Positions 56,294 to 64,000 of a stretch of 64,000 nt of DNA are shown in pieces. Position 1 is the first letter of the stretch. Each line of letters begins with the position of its first letter. Source of the stretch: a bacterium. GTDB lineage: Bacteria; Electryoneota; RPQS01. A program made the translations under genes and the position numbers. The notes beneath the pieces are model-generated. The model did no database searches. It was not told where the DNA came from and saw only the letters and a program-made list of their open reading frames with translations. The stretch spans positions 620,001 through 684,000 of the forward strand of contig JADKHW010000001.1 in NCBI GenBank assembly GCA_016721565.1, given 5' to 3'.

Positions 56294-56778
56294 TCCTGCC
56301 TGATAATCAGCACCGTGGCAAGCGCCGCGATGCCCTCTTTTCTGCCTGTAAAGCCCATTCCCTCAAGCGTCGTGCCTTTAATTGACACCGCGCCAATATC
56401 AATCCCCAAAGCCGTTGCCACAGCGTCCCGCATCTCCTCACGATACAGCCCGATTCGTGGCTCCTCGCACATCACACTGACATCCACATTGCCGATGTCA
56501 AACCCAGCTTCCATCACAGCCTTCATCGCAACATGCAGCAAGTCCATCGACCGCGCATCTTTGTATTTCGGATCAGACGGAGGAAACAGCTTGCCTTTGT
56601 CACCAACTCCGGCCGCACCGAGTAAAGCATCCATGATGGCATGCGTGAGCACGTCACCATCCGAATGAGCCTCAAGTCCCATCGGAAATGGAATAGTGAC
56701 ACCTCCGAGCACAAGCGGACGTCCGCTGACAAAGCGATGGGCGTCAACTCCGATTCCAACTCGAAACGGAATACTCAT
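56290..56778 (-). CDS. ispF: 2-C-methyl-D-erythritol 2,4-cyclodiphosphate synthase
   Basis: The 162-residue trimeric enzyme of the non-mevalonate isoprenoid pathway has zinc ligands Asp12 and His14 (GVDAHRF) and His46 (VLTHAIMDALLG), plus EAHSDGD and KLFPPSDPKYKDA. It follows ispD by 62 bases, so two successive-branch enzymes of the same pathway are co-oriented. Its start is a clean ATG at 56778. Confidence 0.97.
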   Translation of the reverse strand: MSIPFRVGIGVDAHRFVSGRPLVLGGVTIPFPMGLEAHSDGDVLTHAIMDALLGAAGVGDKGKLFPPSDPKYKDARSMDLLHVAMKAVMEAGFDIGNVDVSVMCEEPRIGLYREEMRDAVATALGIDIGAVSIKGTTLEGMGFTGRKEGIAALATVLIIRQE

Positions 56779-56840
56779 ATTTCTTAATAGAAGAAAACGG
56801 GCTTACAGCAGAATACTGCAAACCCGGCGGCAAGGAAGGT

Positions 56841-57536
56841 TCAGGGAAGTTCAGTTCCGCGCAGAAGAGCTTCAGCTCGCGGTAACTCGTGAGGGTGCGT
56901 AACTTTCAAATTATTCGGATCACCGGGAACAAGTTTTACAGTTCCCAACTGAAAGTGTTCAATCAAGGCAACATCGTCAGTGCATTGGACATTATGCTTG
57001 CGCGCAAGCTCATGTGCCTTGCGAAACTCGTCTATTCGAACACCTTGCGGCGTCTGCACAGCAAAGAGTTCTTCTCGCTTCAGAGTATCTCGAACGATCA
57101 TGTTCGATTCCACTCGCTTGATCGTGTCGGTGATGGCGACGCCCGGAACAGATGCAACGTTTTCAGCCAAACCGTCAAGCACATTGTCAATCACTAAGCG
57201 CTTCAACAGCGGTCGTGCTGCGTCATGAACAAGAACAGAATCCACGTTAGATGACACGACAGCCAGCGCATTGCCAACCGAATCCTGCCGTGTTGCTCCG
57301 CCGCGCGTAAGTCGAATCCTTGATTCAAACACTTGACCGCGAAACGAATCAGCAATGTCATTCTCAATCTCAGCCGACGTCGCTATGACAATCTCACTCA
57401 ACCGATCATCATTCGCAAATGCGTTGACCGCCCACCAGATGAGCGGCTTACCGCTGATTTGAACCAGTGCTTTGGGAATTGATTCACCGAGCCGCTCCCC
57501 TCTGCCCGCTGCGGGAATCAGGAGTGCGTAACTCAA
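56841..57536 (-). CDS. ispD: 2-C-methyl-D-erythritol 4-phosphate cytidylyltransferase
   Basis: The roughly 231-residue enzyme activates MEP with CTP in isoprenoid synthesis. It has the nucleotide-binding LIPAAGRGERLGESIPKALV, TRGGATRQDSV, VHDAARPLL and VQTPQGVR. TTG at 57536 gives the normal N-terminus and overlaps the queA stop as TTGA, in the style of other junctions here; another TTG at 57551 would add five residues. Neither has a strong ribosome-binding site, so re-initiation is likely. Confidence 0.94.
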   Translation of the reverse strand: MSYALLIPAAGRGERLGESIPKALVQISGKPLIWWAVNAFANDDRLSEIVIATSAEIENDIADSFRGQVFESRIRLTRGGATRQDSVGNALAVVSSNVDSVLVHDAARPLLKRLVIDNVLDGLAENVASVPGVAITDTIKRVESNMIVRDTLKREELFAVQTPQGVRIDEFRKAHELARKHNVQCTDDVALIEHFQLGTVKLVPGDPNNLKVTHPHELPRAEALLRGTELP

Positions 57537-58609
57537 ATGATAAGCATACAATCGCCGTAACTGTAGAAGCGGTACTTCTCCTTAACGGCGTGGCGATAGG
57601 CCTTCATAATGAACTCACGGTCGCTGAACGCGGACACGAGCATGAGCAACGTGGACCCCGGAAGATGGAAGTTTGTCAACAAACGATCCACCACCTTAAA
57701 GTGGTAAGGCGGATAGATGAACTTGTCGGTCCAGCCACTTTGCGGTTTGATGCCGCCACTGAAATTCGCAACAGTTTCAAGTGTGCGCGTAACAGAGGTT
57801 CCAATTGCGATCACGCGATTGCCGCGCTCAATAGCTCCGTTGACTTTGTCAACTGCCGCTTGATTCACATCGTAATATTCTGAATCCATCCGATGGCGCG
57901 ACAAGTCTTCAACCTGCACAGGCCGGAACGTGCCCAGTCCGACATGCAAGACGATCGGCACAAACTCAACACCCTTTTTCTTCAACTTGGTGACCATTTC
58001 CTTTGTGAAATGGAGACCGGCTGTCGGAGCTGCAACAGCGCCGGACTCGTCAGCGAAGATCGTCTGATAACGCTCTTTGTCGTCAGGCGTCGGTTCGCGG
58101 CGAATATACGGCGGCAACGGCGGCTTGCCGTATTTTTCGACCAATGCAGCAAAGTCACCCTCGTAATGGAACCGCACTACACGGCCACCACTGGTGGTGT
58201 TGTCAATGACTTCACACACGACTTCGTCACCAATAATGATGTTGTTACCGGTTCGTACTTTGCGCGCAGGCTTGACCAAGACTTCCCATAGCTCTTCCGT
58301 AAGCTTACGCAACAGGAAGACTTCGATCTCGGCTTCCGTCTTTTCCTTGTAGCCGAACAGACGCGCCGGAAAGACGCGCGTGGAGTTAACAACGACGACG
58401 TCGCCTTTGTCCAAGTAATTGCCGATGTCGGCAAACGACTCGTCACGAAAATCTTTGGTCTCACGATCCACGACAAGCATGCGCGACATATCGCGGCGTT
58501 CGAGCGGAGTTTGTGCGATCAACTTCTCGGGCAGGTTGTACTTGAAGTCAGAAAGTCGCGGAATCGTCTGCACACCCCGGGGTTCATAGACAGCGGACGT
58601 TACGGGCAT
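57533..58609 (-). CDS. queA: S-adenosylmethionine:tRNA ribosyltransferase-isomerase
   Basis: The 358-residue enzyme transfers and isomerises ribose from SAM to 7-aminomethyl-7-deazaguanine in tRNA, the penultimate step of queuosine synthesis. It has FKYNLPEKLIAQTPLERRD, VVNSTRVFPARL, AAPTAGLHFT and HVGLGTFRPVQVEDLSRHRMDSEYY. About 18 residues precede the usual start, and may be unconserved. tRNA-Asn, present here, is one of the four queuosine-modified tRNAs (GUN anticodons). Confidence 0.95.
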   Translation of the reverse strand: MPVTSAVYEPRGVQTIPRLSDFKYNLPEKLIAQTPLERRDMSRMLVVDRETKDFRDESFADIGNYLDKGDVVVVNSTRVFPARLFGYKEKTEAEIEVFLLRKLTEELWEVLVKPARKVRTGNNIIIGDEVVCEVIDNTTSGGRVVRFHYEGDFAALVEKYGKPPLPPYIRREPTPDDKERYQTIFADESGAVAAPTAGLHFTKEMVTKLKKKGVEFVPIVLHVGLGTFRPVQVEDLSRHRMDSEYYDVNQAAVDKVNGAIERGNRVIAIGTSVTRTLETVANFSGGIKPQSGWTDKFIYPPYHFKVVDRLLTNFHLPGSTLLMLVSAFSDREFIMKAYRHAVKEKYRFYSYGDCMLII

Positions 58610-58658
58610 TGGTGATCCTTAGTTCGAATGTTGCACGTGCCAAGCATGCGTGGTCATA

Positions 58659-59675
58659 TTACAGAAGGCGAGTTTGATCGGCAGCATTTCGCCGCACGCC
58701 AAAATGTTCAAAAGCTCTAATCGTGGCTTGTCGGCCACGAGATGTCCGTTCCAAAAATCCTTGGCGGATAAGATAAGGTTCGCAAAGCTCTTCCAGCGTT
58801 CCCTCATCTTCTCCGACCGTCACAGCAAGCGTTCCCAATCCAACCGGGCCGCCGCGAAATTTCTCCAACAGTGCTAGCATCAGCCTTTTGTCAAGGTCAT
58901 CTAAGCCATAGTCATCAATTTCCAAGAGGCGCAGAGCTTTATGAGCAAGCTCAGGCGTCACTTTGTCCGCGCCGTTCACTTGAGCCACATCGCGCACGCG
59001 TCTCAATAGTCTATTTGCAACGCGAGGAGTTCCTCGAGAACGCGATGCAATTTCACGTAGGCCGTCTTCGGTGCAAACAACGCCGAGCAGTTGAGCGGTT
59101 CGGCGCAAAATTTCAACAAGCTCTTCCGCTGAGTAGTAATCAAGCCTTAGTGTAACACCGAATCGCGAACGTAACGGTGAAGACAACAGCCCTGCGCGTG
59201 TCGTTGCTCCAACAAGCGTGAACCTATTCAAGTTCAATTGCAATGTGCGGGCGGCCGCACCTTTGTCGATCAGAATATCCAGCCGAAAATCTTCCATGGC
59301 TGGATAAAGATACTCTTCGACGGTCGAACTCAAGCGGTGAATTTCATCAACAAAGAGAATATCACCATGCTGCAAGTTCGTCAACAAACCTGCAAGATCC
59401 GCGGGCCGCTCCAAGACGGGTCCGGTCGTTACACGGACTTGCGTGCCCATCTCCTTTGCAATGATATGCGAAAGAGTGGTCTTGCCGAGTCCAGGCGGAC
59501 CGTAGAACAAGCAATGGTCAAGTGCTTCACCGCGCTCTCGTGCCGCTTGAAGGAACACAGAGAGCTGCTCTTTGACGCGTTGTTGACCGACGAACTCACT
59601 GAAGCTTGACGGCCTCAGACTTTGTTCAACAACTTGTTCGTCTTCTTGCAGAACGGGTTCAATTAGGCGCGGCAT
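58659..59675 (-). CDS. ruvB: Holliday junction branch-migration ATPase RuvB
   Basis: The 338-residue AAA+ motor has Walker A GPPGLGKTT (about 59-67), Walker B ILFVDEIHRL, the sensor GATTRAGLLSSPLRSRFG with arginine finger, and a C-terminal winged helix ending GRQATIRAF. It migrates Holliday junctions with RuvA. All motifs are intact, in contrast to the damaged ruvC upstream. It follows ruvA directly. Confidence 0.97.
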   Translation of the reverse strand: MPRLIEPVLQEDEQVVEQSLRPSSFSEFVGQQRVKEQLSVFLQAARERGEALDHCLFYGPPGLGKTTLSHIIAKEMGTQVRVTTGPVLERPADLAGLLTNLQHGDILFVDEIHRLSSTVEEYLYPAMEDFRLDILIDKGAAARTLQLNLNRFTLVGATTRAGLLSSPLRSRFGVTLRLDYYSAEELVEILRRTAQLLGVVCTEDGLREIASRSRGTPRVANRLLRRVRDVAQVNGADKVTPELAHKALRLLEIDDYGLDDLDKRLMLALLEKFRGGPVGLGTLAVTVGEDEGTLEELCEPYLIRQGFLERTSRGRQATIRAFEHFGVRRNAADQTRLL

Positions 59676-60260
59676 TTAGCTCTTACGCAGGGCGAATTTA
59701 ATAATCTCTTCAACTTCTTCGATATTCTGCGCCCGAGCGGCATCTATGCTCTTTTCAATTTCAACAGATGACAAACCGAGAGACTGCAAAGCCAATCTTG
59801 CCTGAATGATGGCCGGTGCACCTGTGGTCGCAGTTGACACGGGCCACTCAGTTGTTGATCCCGCGAACTTCTTGCCAAGTTCTAAGACAATTCGATCCGC
59901 GATTTTTGCACCGATACCACGAACTGCTTTCAATCTCGCCGCATCACCCGCCGCGATTGTTTCGCGAACGTCATTGGCAGGCATTCCTGAAAGTAAGGTC
60001 AACGCGAGCTTCGGACCGACACCACTAATCGAAATCAATTCTTCAAAGACCCAGCGTTCATCACGCGATGCAAAGCCAAAGAGTTCGAATTGTTCTTCAC
60101 GAACAAACAACCTTGTCCAAATTTGCGCTTCGGATCCAACCGACGGAAGCTTGTCGTAAGTTGTCAAAGAGATCCGAGCCGAAAATGCGACGCCGTTCAC
60201 ATCAATGATTGCCTCCGCCGGAGATTTGCCGACCAAACGGCCTCTAACGTGATCAATCAT
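59676..60260 (-). CDS. ruvA: Holliday junction DNA-binding protein RuvA
   Basis: The 194-residue tetrameric protein has the N-terminal OB fold (MIDHVRGRLVGKSPAEAIID), helix-hairpin-helix motifs around LISISGVGPKLALTLLSG and VRGIGAKIADRIVLELG, and the C-terminal RuvB-binding domain (ARLALQSLGLSSVEIEK). It recognises Holliday junctions. The ATG overlaps the ruvC stop as ATGA. Confidence 0.96.
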   Translation of the reverse strand: MIDHVRGRLVGKSPAEAIIDVNGVAFSARISLTTYDKLPSVGSEAQIWTRLFVREEQFELFGFASRDERWVFEELISISGVGPKLALTLLSGMPANDVRETIAAGDAARLKAVRGIGAKIADRIVLELGKKFAGSTTEWPVSTATTGAPAIIQARLALQSLGLSSVEIEKSIDAARAQNIEEVEEIIKFALRKS

Positions 60261-60467
60261 GCGCGCGCGGCCAACAATTTAACATCACGGACTGCGGTTG
60301 CGGCAATTGCAATGGCGTTCGGCCATCGGCTCAGATGCTTTCGTCCGCAGTTTCCCGCTATCGACGTAAACAAGTTTCGAACCTTGCTTCCTGACCACAC
60401 CCCAGCCCGTACAAGTTAATCCTGGATCTATCCCGAGAATTATCTCGACGGAAGCGGACTGTGACAT
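60257..60467 (-). pseudogene. ruvC: RuvC resolvase with large internal deletion
   Basis: The first about 50 residues are normal RuvC (ILGIDPGLTCTGWGVV with the first catalytic Asp, then VDSGKLRTK). Immediately after MAER, in another frame, the sequence reads AIAIAATAVRDVKLLAARA and stops, matching the RuvC C-terminus after the conserved ADALA motif. About 95 codons in between, with the other three catalytic acidic residues, are missing, and the junction (about 60313-60319) shifts frame. The start overlaps the yebC stop and the end overlaps ruvA, so operon structure is intact. The product cannot be an active resolvase. An assembly deletion is as likely as a true one. Confidence 0.85.
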
Positions 60468-61216
60468 CAGGCCAAACTTTCAATCAGCGCATCGTCCATT
60501 TCGTAATTGGAATAGACGTTTTGCGCATCATCAATCTCTTCGAGCAATTCGATCAACGTCAAAACAGTCTTGGCTGGGCCGACATCTTCCACTTTCACCG
60601 TGTTTTTGGGAATGAATGACAACTCAGCGGAGTCAACTTTCTTGCCTTTGGCCTCAAGTGCGGACTTGACAGCGTAGAGATCGCTTGTAGCACAGAAAAC
60701 TTCCCAGACTTCACCGTCGTTCTTAACGTCGGATGCTCCGGCTTCAAGCGCGACTTCCATCATCTCGTCTTCCGAGCCTTGATTAATGTCAAGCGTCAAA
60801 TAGCCCAAGCGATCAAACATCCACGACACCGCTCCAGCTTCAGCCATGGAACCGCCGCGTCTGTTAAAGATCGCGCGGATTTCGCCGACGGTGCGGTTGC
60901 GGTTATCGGTAGCACACTCGATGAGAATAGCGACACCGGCAGGACCGTATCCTTCATAGACGACTTCTTCCATCGCCTGTCCTTCAAGTTCACCTGCACC
61001 CTTCTTGATCGCTTTATCAAGATTCGCGGCGGGCATGTTGGCCGCTTTCGCCGCATCAACAGCGGTGCGCAAGCGGGGATTTGAGTTGATGTCCGAGCCA
61101 CCCATTCGCGAAGCAATTTGAATTTCGCGAATCAGCTTGGTGAACACTTTGCCGCGTGCGGCGTCAATCTTTTCTTTCTTGCGGCGAATTGTCGCCCATT
61201 TACTATGACCGGACAT
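60467..61216 (-). CDS. YebC/PmpR family protein
   Basis: The 249-residue protein begins MSGHSKWATIRRKKEKIDAA, the family signature, and continues with NLDKAIKKGAGE, YEGYGPAGVAILIE and ATDNRNRT. YebC proteins are DNA-binding regulators in some species and ribosome-associated factors easing proline stalls in others. It precedes ruvC with a one-base overlap, a gene order conserved in many bacteria. Confidence 0.95.
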   Translation of the reverse strand: MSGHSKWATIRRKKEKIDAARGKVFTKLIREIQIASRMGGSDINSNPRLRTAVDAAKAANMPAANLDKAIKKGAGELEGQAMEEVVYEGYGPAGVAILIECATDNRNRTVGEIRAIFNRRGGSMAEAGAVSWMFDRLGYLTLDINQGSEDEMMEVALEAGASDVKNDGEVWEVFCATSDLYAVKSALEAKGKKVDSAELSFIPKNTVKVEDVGPAKTVLTLIELLEEIDDAQNVYSNYEMDDALIESLA

Positions 61217-61249
61217 GCTTTATGAAGGATTGTTGAGAATGAACTGTTC

Positions 61250-61657
61250 TTACGCTGCCCGGTGTTGACCGACCCACTGCTTGATATACTCAATGGGTTC
61301 AGTTGTTGGTGTTCCGGGGCCAAATAATCTGCCAACGCCCTGCTTTTCGAGAGCTTCCATATCGGATTTAGGGATAATTCCGCCACCTGTTAATAGAATA
61401 TCGCCGATGCCTTTTTCGTCCATAAGCTTCTTCACGGCAGGGAAAAACGTCATATGAGCACCGGACAGGATGGACAAGGCGACAACATCGACGTCCTCTT
61501 GCATGGCGGCGGTAACGATCATTTCAGGGGTCTGGCGGAGGCCGGTATAGATGACCTCCATTCCGGCATCTCGCAGGGCAGCAGCCATTACCTTGGCTCC
61601 ACGGTCGTGGCCGTCCAAGCCGGGCTTAGCTACTAACACTCTGATTTTTCTATCCAT
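61250..61657 (-). CDS. Methylmalonyl-CoA mutase C-terminal (B12-binding) subunit
   Basis: The 135-residue protein is a stand-alone cobalamin-binding domain: AKPGLDGHDRGAKV holds DxHxxG (Asp15, His17, Gly20), LSILSGAH the SxL element, and LTGGGIIP the glycine-rich loop. It pairs with a separate catalytic mutase subunit, not in the window, to convert succinyl-CoA and methylmalonyl-CoA. An isobutyryl-CoA or ethylmalonyl-CoA mutase cannot be excluded. It lies between yebC and clpB. Confidence 0.93.
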   Translation of the reverse strand: MDRKIRVLVAKPGLDGHDRGAKVMAAALRDAGMEVIYTGLRQTPEMIVTAAMQEDVDVVALSILSGAHMTFFPAVKKLMDEKGIGDILLTGGGIIPKSDMEALEKQGVGRLFGPGTPTTEPIEYIKQWVGQHRAA

Positions 61658-61742
61658 AAGGTTTTGCTATAGCAAGTTCTGGGCTGGAAGAGGTCTTGAT
61701 TCGCAAATTGCACGTTTTCATCCAGCTAAGCATTCAATATAC

Positions 61743-61776
61743 AAAAAAAAGGGCCGGAAATCAACGACTTCCGGCC
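61743..61776 (-). terminator. Rho-independent terminator after clpB
   Basis: On the minus strand GGCCGGAA and TTCCGGCC pair across a nine-base loop, followed by C and an eight-T run. It lies 20 bases past the clpB stop. Confidence 0.93.
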
Positions 61777-61796
61777 TAAACTTGCCTGAATCTAAC

Positions 61797-64000
61797 TCAG
61801 GCGATTTCGGGGTGTTCAACACGGTTATTCACCGTTAATGAGATTTCTCCGTGGCTGACGTTGGCCTCCACTTGGCCGCCCGAAAGGACCGAACCTGACA
61901 GGATGGCTTCGGCGAGCGGGTTCAGCAAAAGGGTCTGGATTGCTCGTTTCATGGGTCTGGCTCCGAAGACTGGGTCATAACCATTGGCGAGGATTAAGTC
62001 CTTGGCCTCGCGGGTCAGTTTCAGTTCGATGTTCTGTTTCAAGAGGCGTTTGGCGGCGCGCTCGATTTGGATGTCGAGAATGCGAGTCAGGTCGTCTTTG
62101 GTAAGCGGGCCGAACACCAGAATTTCGTCGATGCGGTTCAGGAACTCGGGACGGATGGAGCGCTTCAGCAATTCCAACACGTCTTTGCGGACTTCCTCGT
62201 AACCGCTTGCGCTTTCGAGTCGCTCAGCGTTTGCGCTGATGATGTCAGAGCCGATGTTCGAGGTCATAATCACGATGGTGTTTTTGAAATCCACCGTGCG
62301 GCCTTTCGAATCGGTTAAGCGGCCGTCGTCCAGCACTTGCAACAGGATGTTCCAAACGTCGGGATGCGCTTTCTCTATTTCGTCGAGCAGGAGCACGCTG
62401 TACGGTCTTCTGCGAATAGCTTCGGTGAGTTGTCCGCCCTCTTCGTGACCGACGTAGCCCGGAGGAGCACCGATAAAACGCGGACGGTGTGGCGCTCCTG
62501 ATACTCGGACATGGGTCTTCCCCACTCCGGTGGGGCCTAAGAACAGGAAGCTGCCAATCGGTTTGCTCTCTTCGGAGAGTCCAGAGCGGCCACGGCGGAT
62601 TGCTGAGGCAACTGCACTCACCGCGACTTCCTGCCCGATGATGCGTTTATGCAGACGCTCTTCGATGTGCAGGAGTTTTTCGCGCTCGCCTTCCAGCATT
62701 CTGGAGACCGGAATGCCTGTCCACTTCGAGACCACATCGGCGATGTCGTCTTCGGTGACCTCTTCTTTCAGGAGCGATTGACTCGTTTGCAGTTTTGCAA
62801 GGTCTGCTTGAGCCACGTCAAGTTTGCGTTCGAGTTCTCGCAACAAGCCGTAGCGAATCTCGGAGACCTTGCCTAAGTCGCCCATGCGCTCGGCCTTTTG
62901 CTCTTCGAGTTTGGCTTGCTCGATTTGCTCTTTGATCTGGCGGCTTTGCTGAATGACCTTCTTCTCTTGCTCCCATTGCAGACGCAGTGTTTTCTCTTCG
63001 CCTTTGAGCTTTGTCAGTTCTTCATCAATCGTTTCCAGTCGGTCTTTCGAAGCCGCATCTTTCTCTCTTGCGACGGCGACCTTCTCGATTTCCAATTGGC
63101 GGATTTTCCGCACCAGCGCGTCAATCTCGTCGGGCATCGAGTCAATTTCCAGCCTGAGCTTCGACGCGGCTTCATCAATCAGGTCAATCGCCTTGTCGGG
63201 CATGAAGCGGTCGCTGATGTGCCGGTCGGAGAGCCGCGCGGCGGCGATTAGCGCGCCGTCGGTGATGCGCACGCCGTGATGAACTTCGTACTTTTCTTTT
63301 AGACCGCGCAGAATCGAGATCATGTCCTCGACGGACGGCTCCAAGACCATGATGGGTTGAAAGCGGCGTTCCAGAGCGGCGTCCTTCTCGATATGCTTGC
63401 GGTATTCGTCAATTGTGGTGGCACCCACGGCATGAAGTTCGCCGCGAGCGAGCGCGGGCTTCAGCAAGTTCGACGCATCCATCGCACCTTCGGTTTTGCC
63501 TGCGCCGACCAACTGGTGCATTTCGTCAATGAAGAGGATGATGTTGCCTTCGGCTCCAATCACCTCTTTCAAGACAGCTTTCAGGCGCTCTTCGAATTCG
63601 CCGCGATATTTCGCGCCTGCGACCAAGCTGCCCAAGTCGAGCGCGACGACGCGCTTGTTCTTGAGATTTTCGGGCACGTCTCCGGCAACGATGCGCTGCG
63701 CGAGTCCTTCGGCGATGGCGGTCTTCCCCACTCCGGGTTCGCCGATCAACACAGGGTTGTTCTTCGTGCGGCGTGTGAGCACTTGCAGGACGCGGCGGAT
63801 TTCGTCGTCGCGGCCAATCACGGGATCGAGTTTGCCGCGGCGCGCGAGGTCGGTCAGGTCGCGTCCGTATTTGTCGAGCGCGCGGTATTTGTCTTCGGGC
63901 GATTGATCTTTGACACGCTGGCCACCGCGCAGGTCTTTCATCGCTTTCAGGATGTCGGCGTGCGTGATGCGCGACTCGCGTAAGAGTTTCGCGGCGGCTC
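61797..64000 (-). CDS. clpB: ClpB disaggregase, partial, with internal deletion in the second ATPase domain
   Basis: The gene enters from the right edge, so the N-terminal domain is missing; reading starts at AAKLLRESRITHADIL. The first AAA+ domain is complete (GEPGVGKTAI, IILFIDEMHQLVGAG, ALERRFQPI), followed by the coiled-coil middle domain (about 62700-63100). In the second AAA+ domain Walker A GPTGVGKT is followed by HVRVSGAPHRPR instead of the usual 34 residues. Alternative-frame reading shows MSEYQERHTV still present. A deletion of about 62 bases (at 62513/62514) plus one missing base (about 62482) keep the overall frame. GAPPGYVGHEEGGQLT, LLLDEIEKAHPDV and SNIGSD follow normally. The helix after Walker A is lost, so this ATPase site is probably inactive if the sequence is correct. 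Confidence 0.94.
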   Translation of the reverse strand, partial: AAAKLLRESRITHADILKAMKDLRGGQRVKDQSPEDKYRALDKYGRDLTDLARRGKLDPVIGRDDEIRRVLQVLTRRTKNNPVLIGEPGVGKTAIAEGLAQRIVAGDVPENLKNKRVVALDLGSLVAGAKYRGEFEERLKAVLKEVIGAEGNIILFIDEMHQLVGAGKTEGAMDASNLLKPALARGELHAVGATTIDEYRKHIEKDAALERRFQPIMVLEPSVEDMISILRGLKEKYEVHHGVRITDGALIAAARLSDRHISDRFMPDKAIDLIDEAASKLRLEIDSMPDEIDALVRKIRQLEIEKVAVAREKDAASKDRLETIDEELTKLKGEEKTLRLQWEQEKKVIQQSRQIKEQIEQAKLEEQKAERMGDLGKVSEIRYGLLRELERKLDVAQADLAKLQTSQSLLKEEVTEDDIADVVSKWTGIPVSRMLEGEREKLLHIEERLHKRIIGQEVAVSAVASAIRRGRSGLSEESKPIGSFLFLGPTGVGKTHVRVSGAPHRPRFIGAPPGYVGHEEGGQLTEAIRRRPYSVLLLDEIEKAHPDVWNILLQVLDDGRLTDSKGRTVDFKNTIVIMTSNIGSDIISANAERLESASGYEEVRKDVLELLKRSIRPEFLNRIDEILVFGPLTKDDLTRILDIQIERAAKRLLKQNIELKLTREAKDLILANGYDPVFGARPMKRAIQTLLLNPLAEAILSGSVLSGGQVEANVSHGEISLTVNNRVEHPEIA

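Noticed and set aside
61241..61249. GAACTGTTC palindrome upstream of yebC-ruvCAB as an SOS box
   Set aside because: The half-sites are only one base apart, unlike the lexA-region repeat, and no promoter elements align with it.
1..64000. CRISPR arrays, insertion sequences, prophage or rRNA genes
   Set aside because: No regularly spaced repeats, transposase or phage motifs, or rRNA-like stretches were found on either strand.

Overview
The window is a 64 kb, gene-dense chromosomal segment of a diderm, LPS-making bacterium with about 47-50% GC by eye. Several features point to the FCB superphylum (Bacteroidota, Chlorobi and relatives, including candidate phyla): a complete MoxR-DUF58-BatA-BatB-BatC-BatD-BatE cluster, a DUF4835/PorD-like protein beside a PorV-like barrel, several outer-membrane barrel proteins, lpxK, a stand-alone LAB_N protein, and a large DUF2723 membrane protein with TPRs. 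The exact phylum cannot be fixed by eye. No transposon, prophage, CRISPR array or rRNA is visible, and no gene-free stretch exceeds 300 bases.

Layout. 1-8.85 kb (minus): purE, two glycosyltransferases, accA, a thioesterase, an SDR, a 42-codon basic ORF, a MrfA-MrfB-like helicase/exonuclease, and accC running off the edge. 8.9-13.7 kb (minus): GT2, DUF2723 and a barrel protein. 13.9-22.3 kb (minus): the MoxR/Bat cluster with an extra lipoprotein. 22.4-23.3 kb (minus): TPR lipoprotein, HIT protein and a 33-residue basic protein. 23.4-29.5 kb (plus): tRNA-Asn, then glgB, a BtuF-like protein, a POT transporter and an aminotransferase, ending in a perfect bidirectional terminator. 29.5-35.2 kb (minus): nuoJKLMN with its own promoter. 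35.4-47.7 kb (minus): glyA-nrdR-lpxK, envelope proteins, rho, murI, an amidase, a GT2 and two barrels. 47.7-48.5 kb (plus): PorD-like gene with a leaderless-type promoter. 48.7-49.3 kb (minus): lexA with an operator on its promoter. 49.4-60.5 kb (minus): riboflavin genes, ddl, gltX, ispF, ispD, queA and ruvCAB. 60.5-64 kb (minus): yebC, a B12-binding mutase subunit and clpB, cut by the edge.

Most genes abut or overlap by 1-4 bases (ATGA, TAATG, GTGA), so translation is probably coupled along long operons. Clear sigma70 promoters (TTGAC/A-like box, 17-base spacer, TATATT-like box) can be read at several unit starts.

Caution: at least eleven single-base frameshifts interrupt otherwise well-conserved genes, including rho, glyA, nuoN and accC. 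Larger in-gene deletions hit ruvC and clpB. In essential genes such lesions are more likely consensus or assembly errors than decay, so broken genes are reported as reconstructed loci. The observations I find most worth checking are the fused MrfA-MrfB-like locus with its small basic leader gene, the Cys-to-Ser change at a zinc ligand of RibBA, the leaderless promoter of the PorD-like gene, the LexA operator, the ruvC and clpB deletions, and the 33-residue basic protein.
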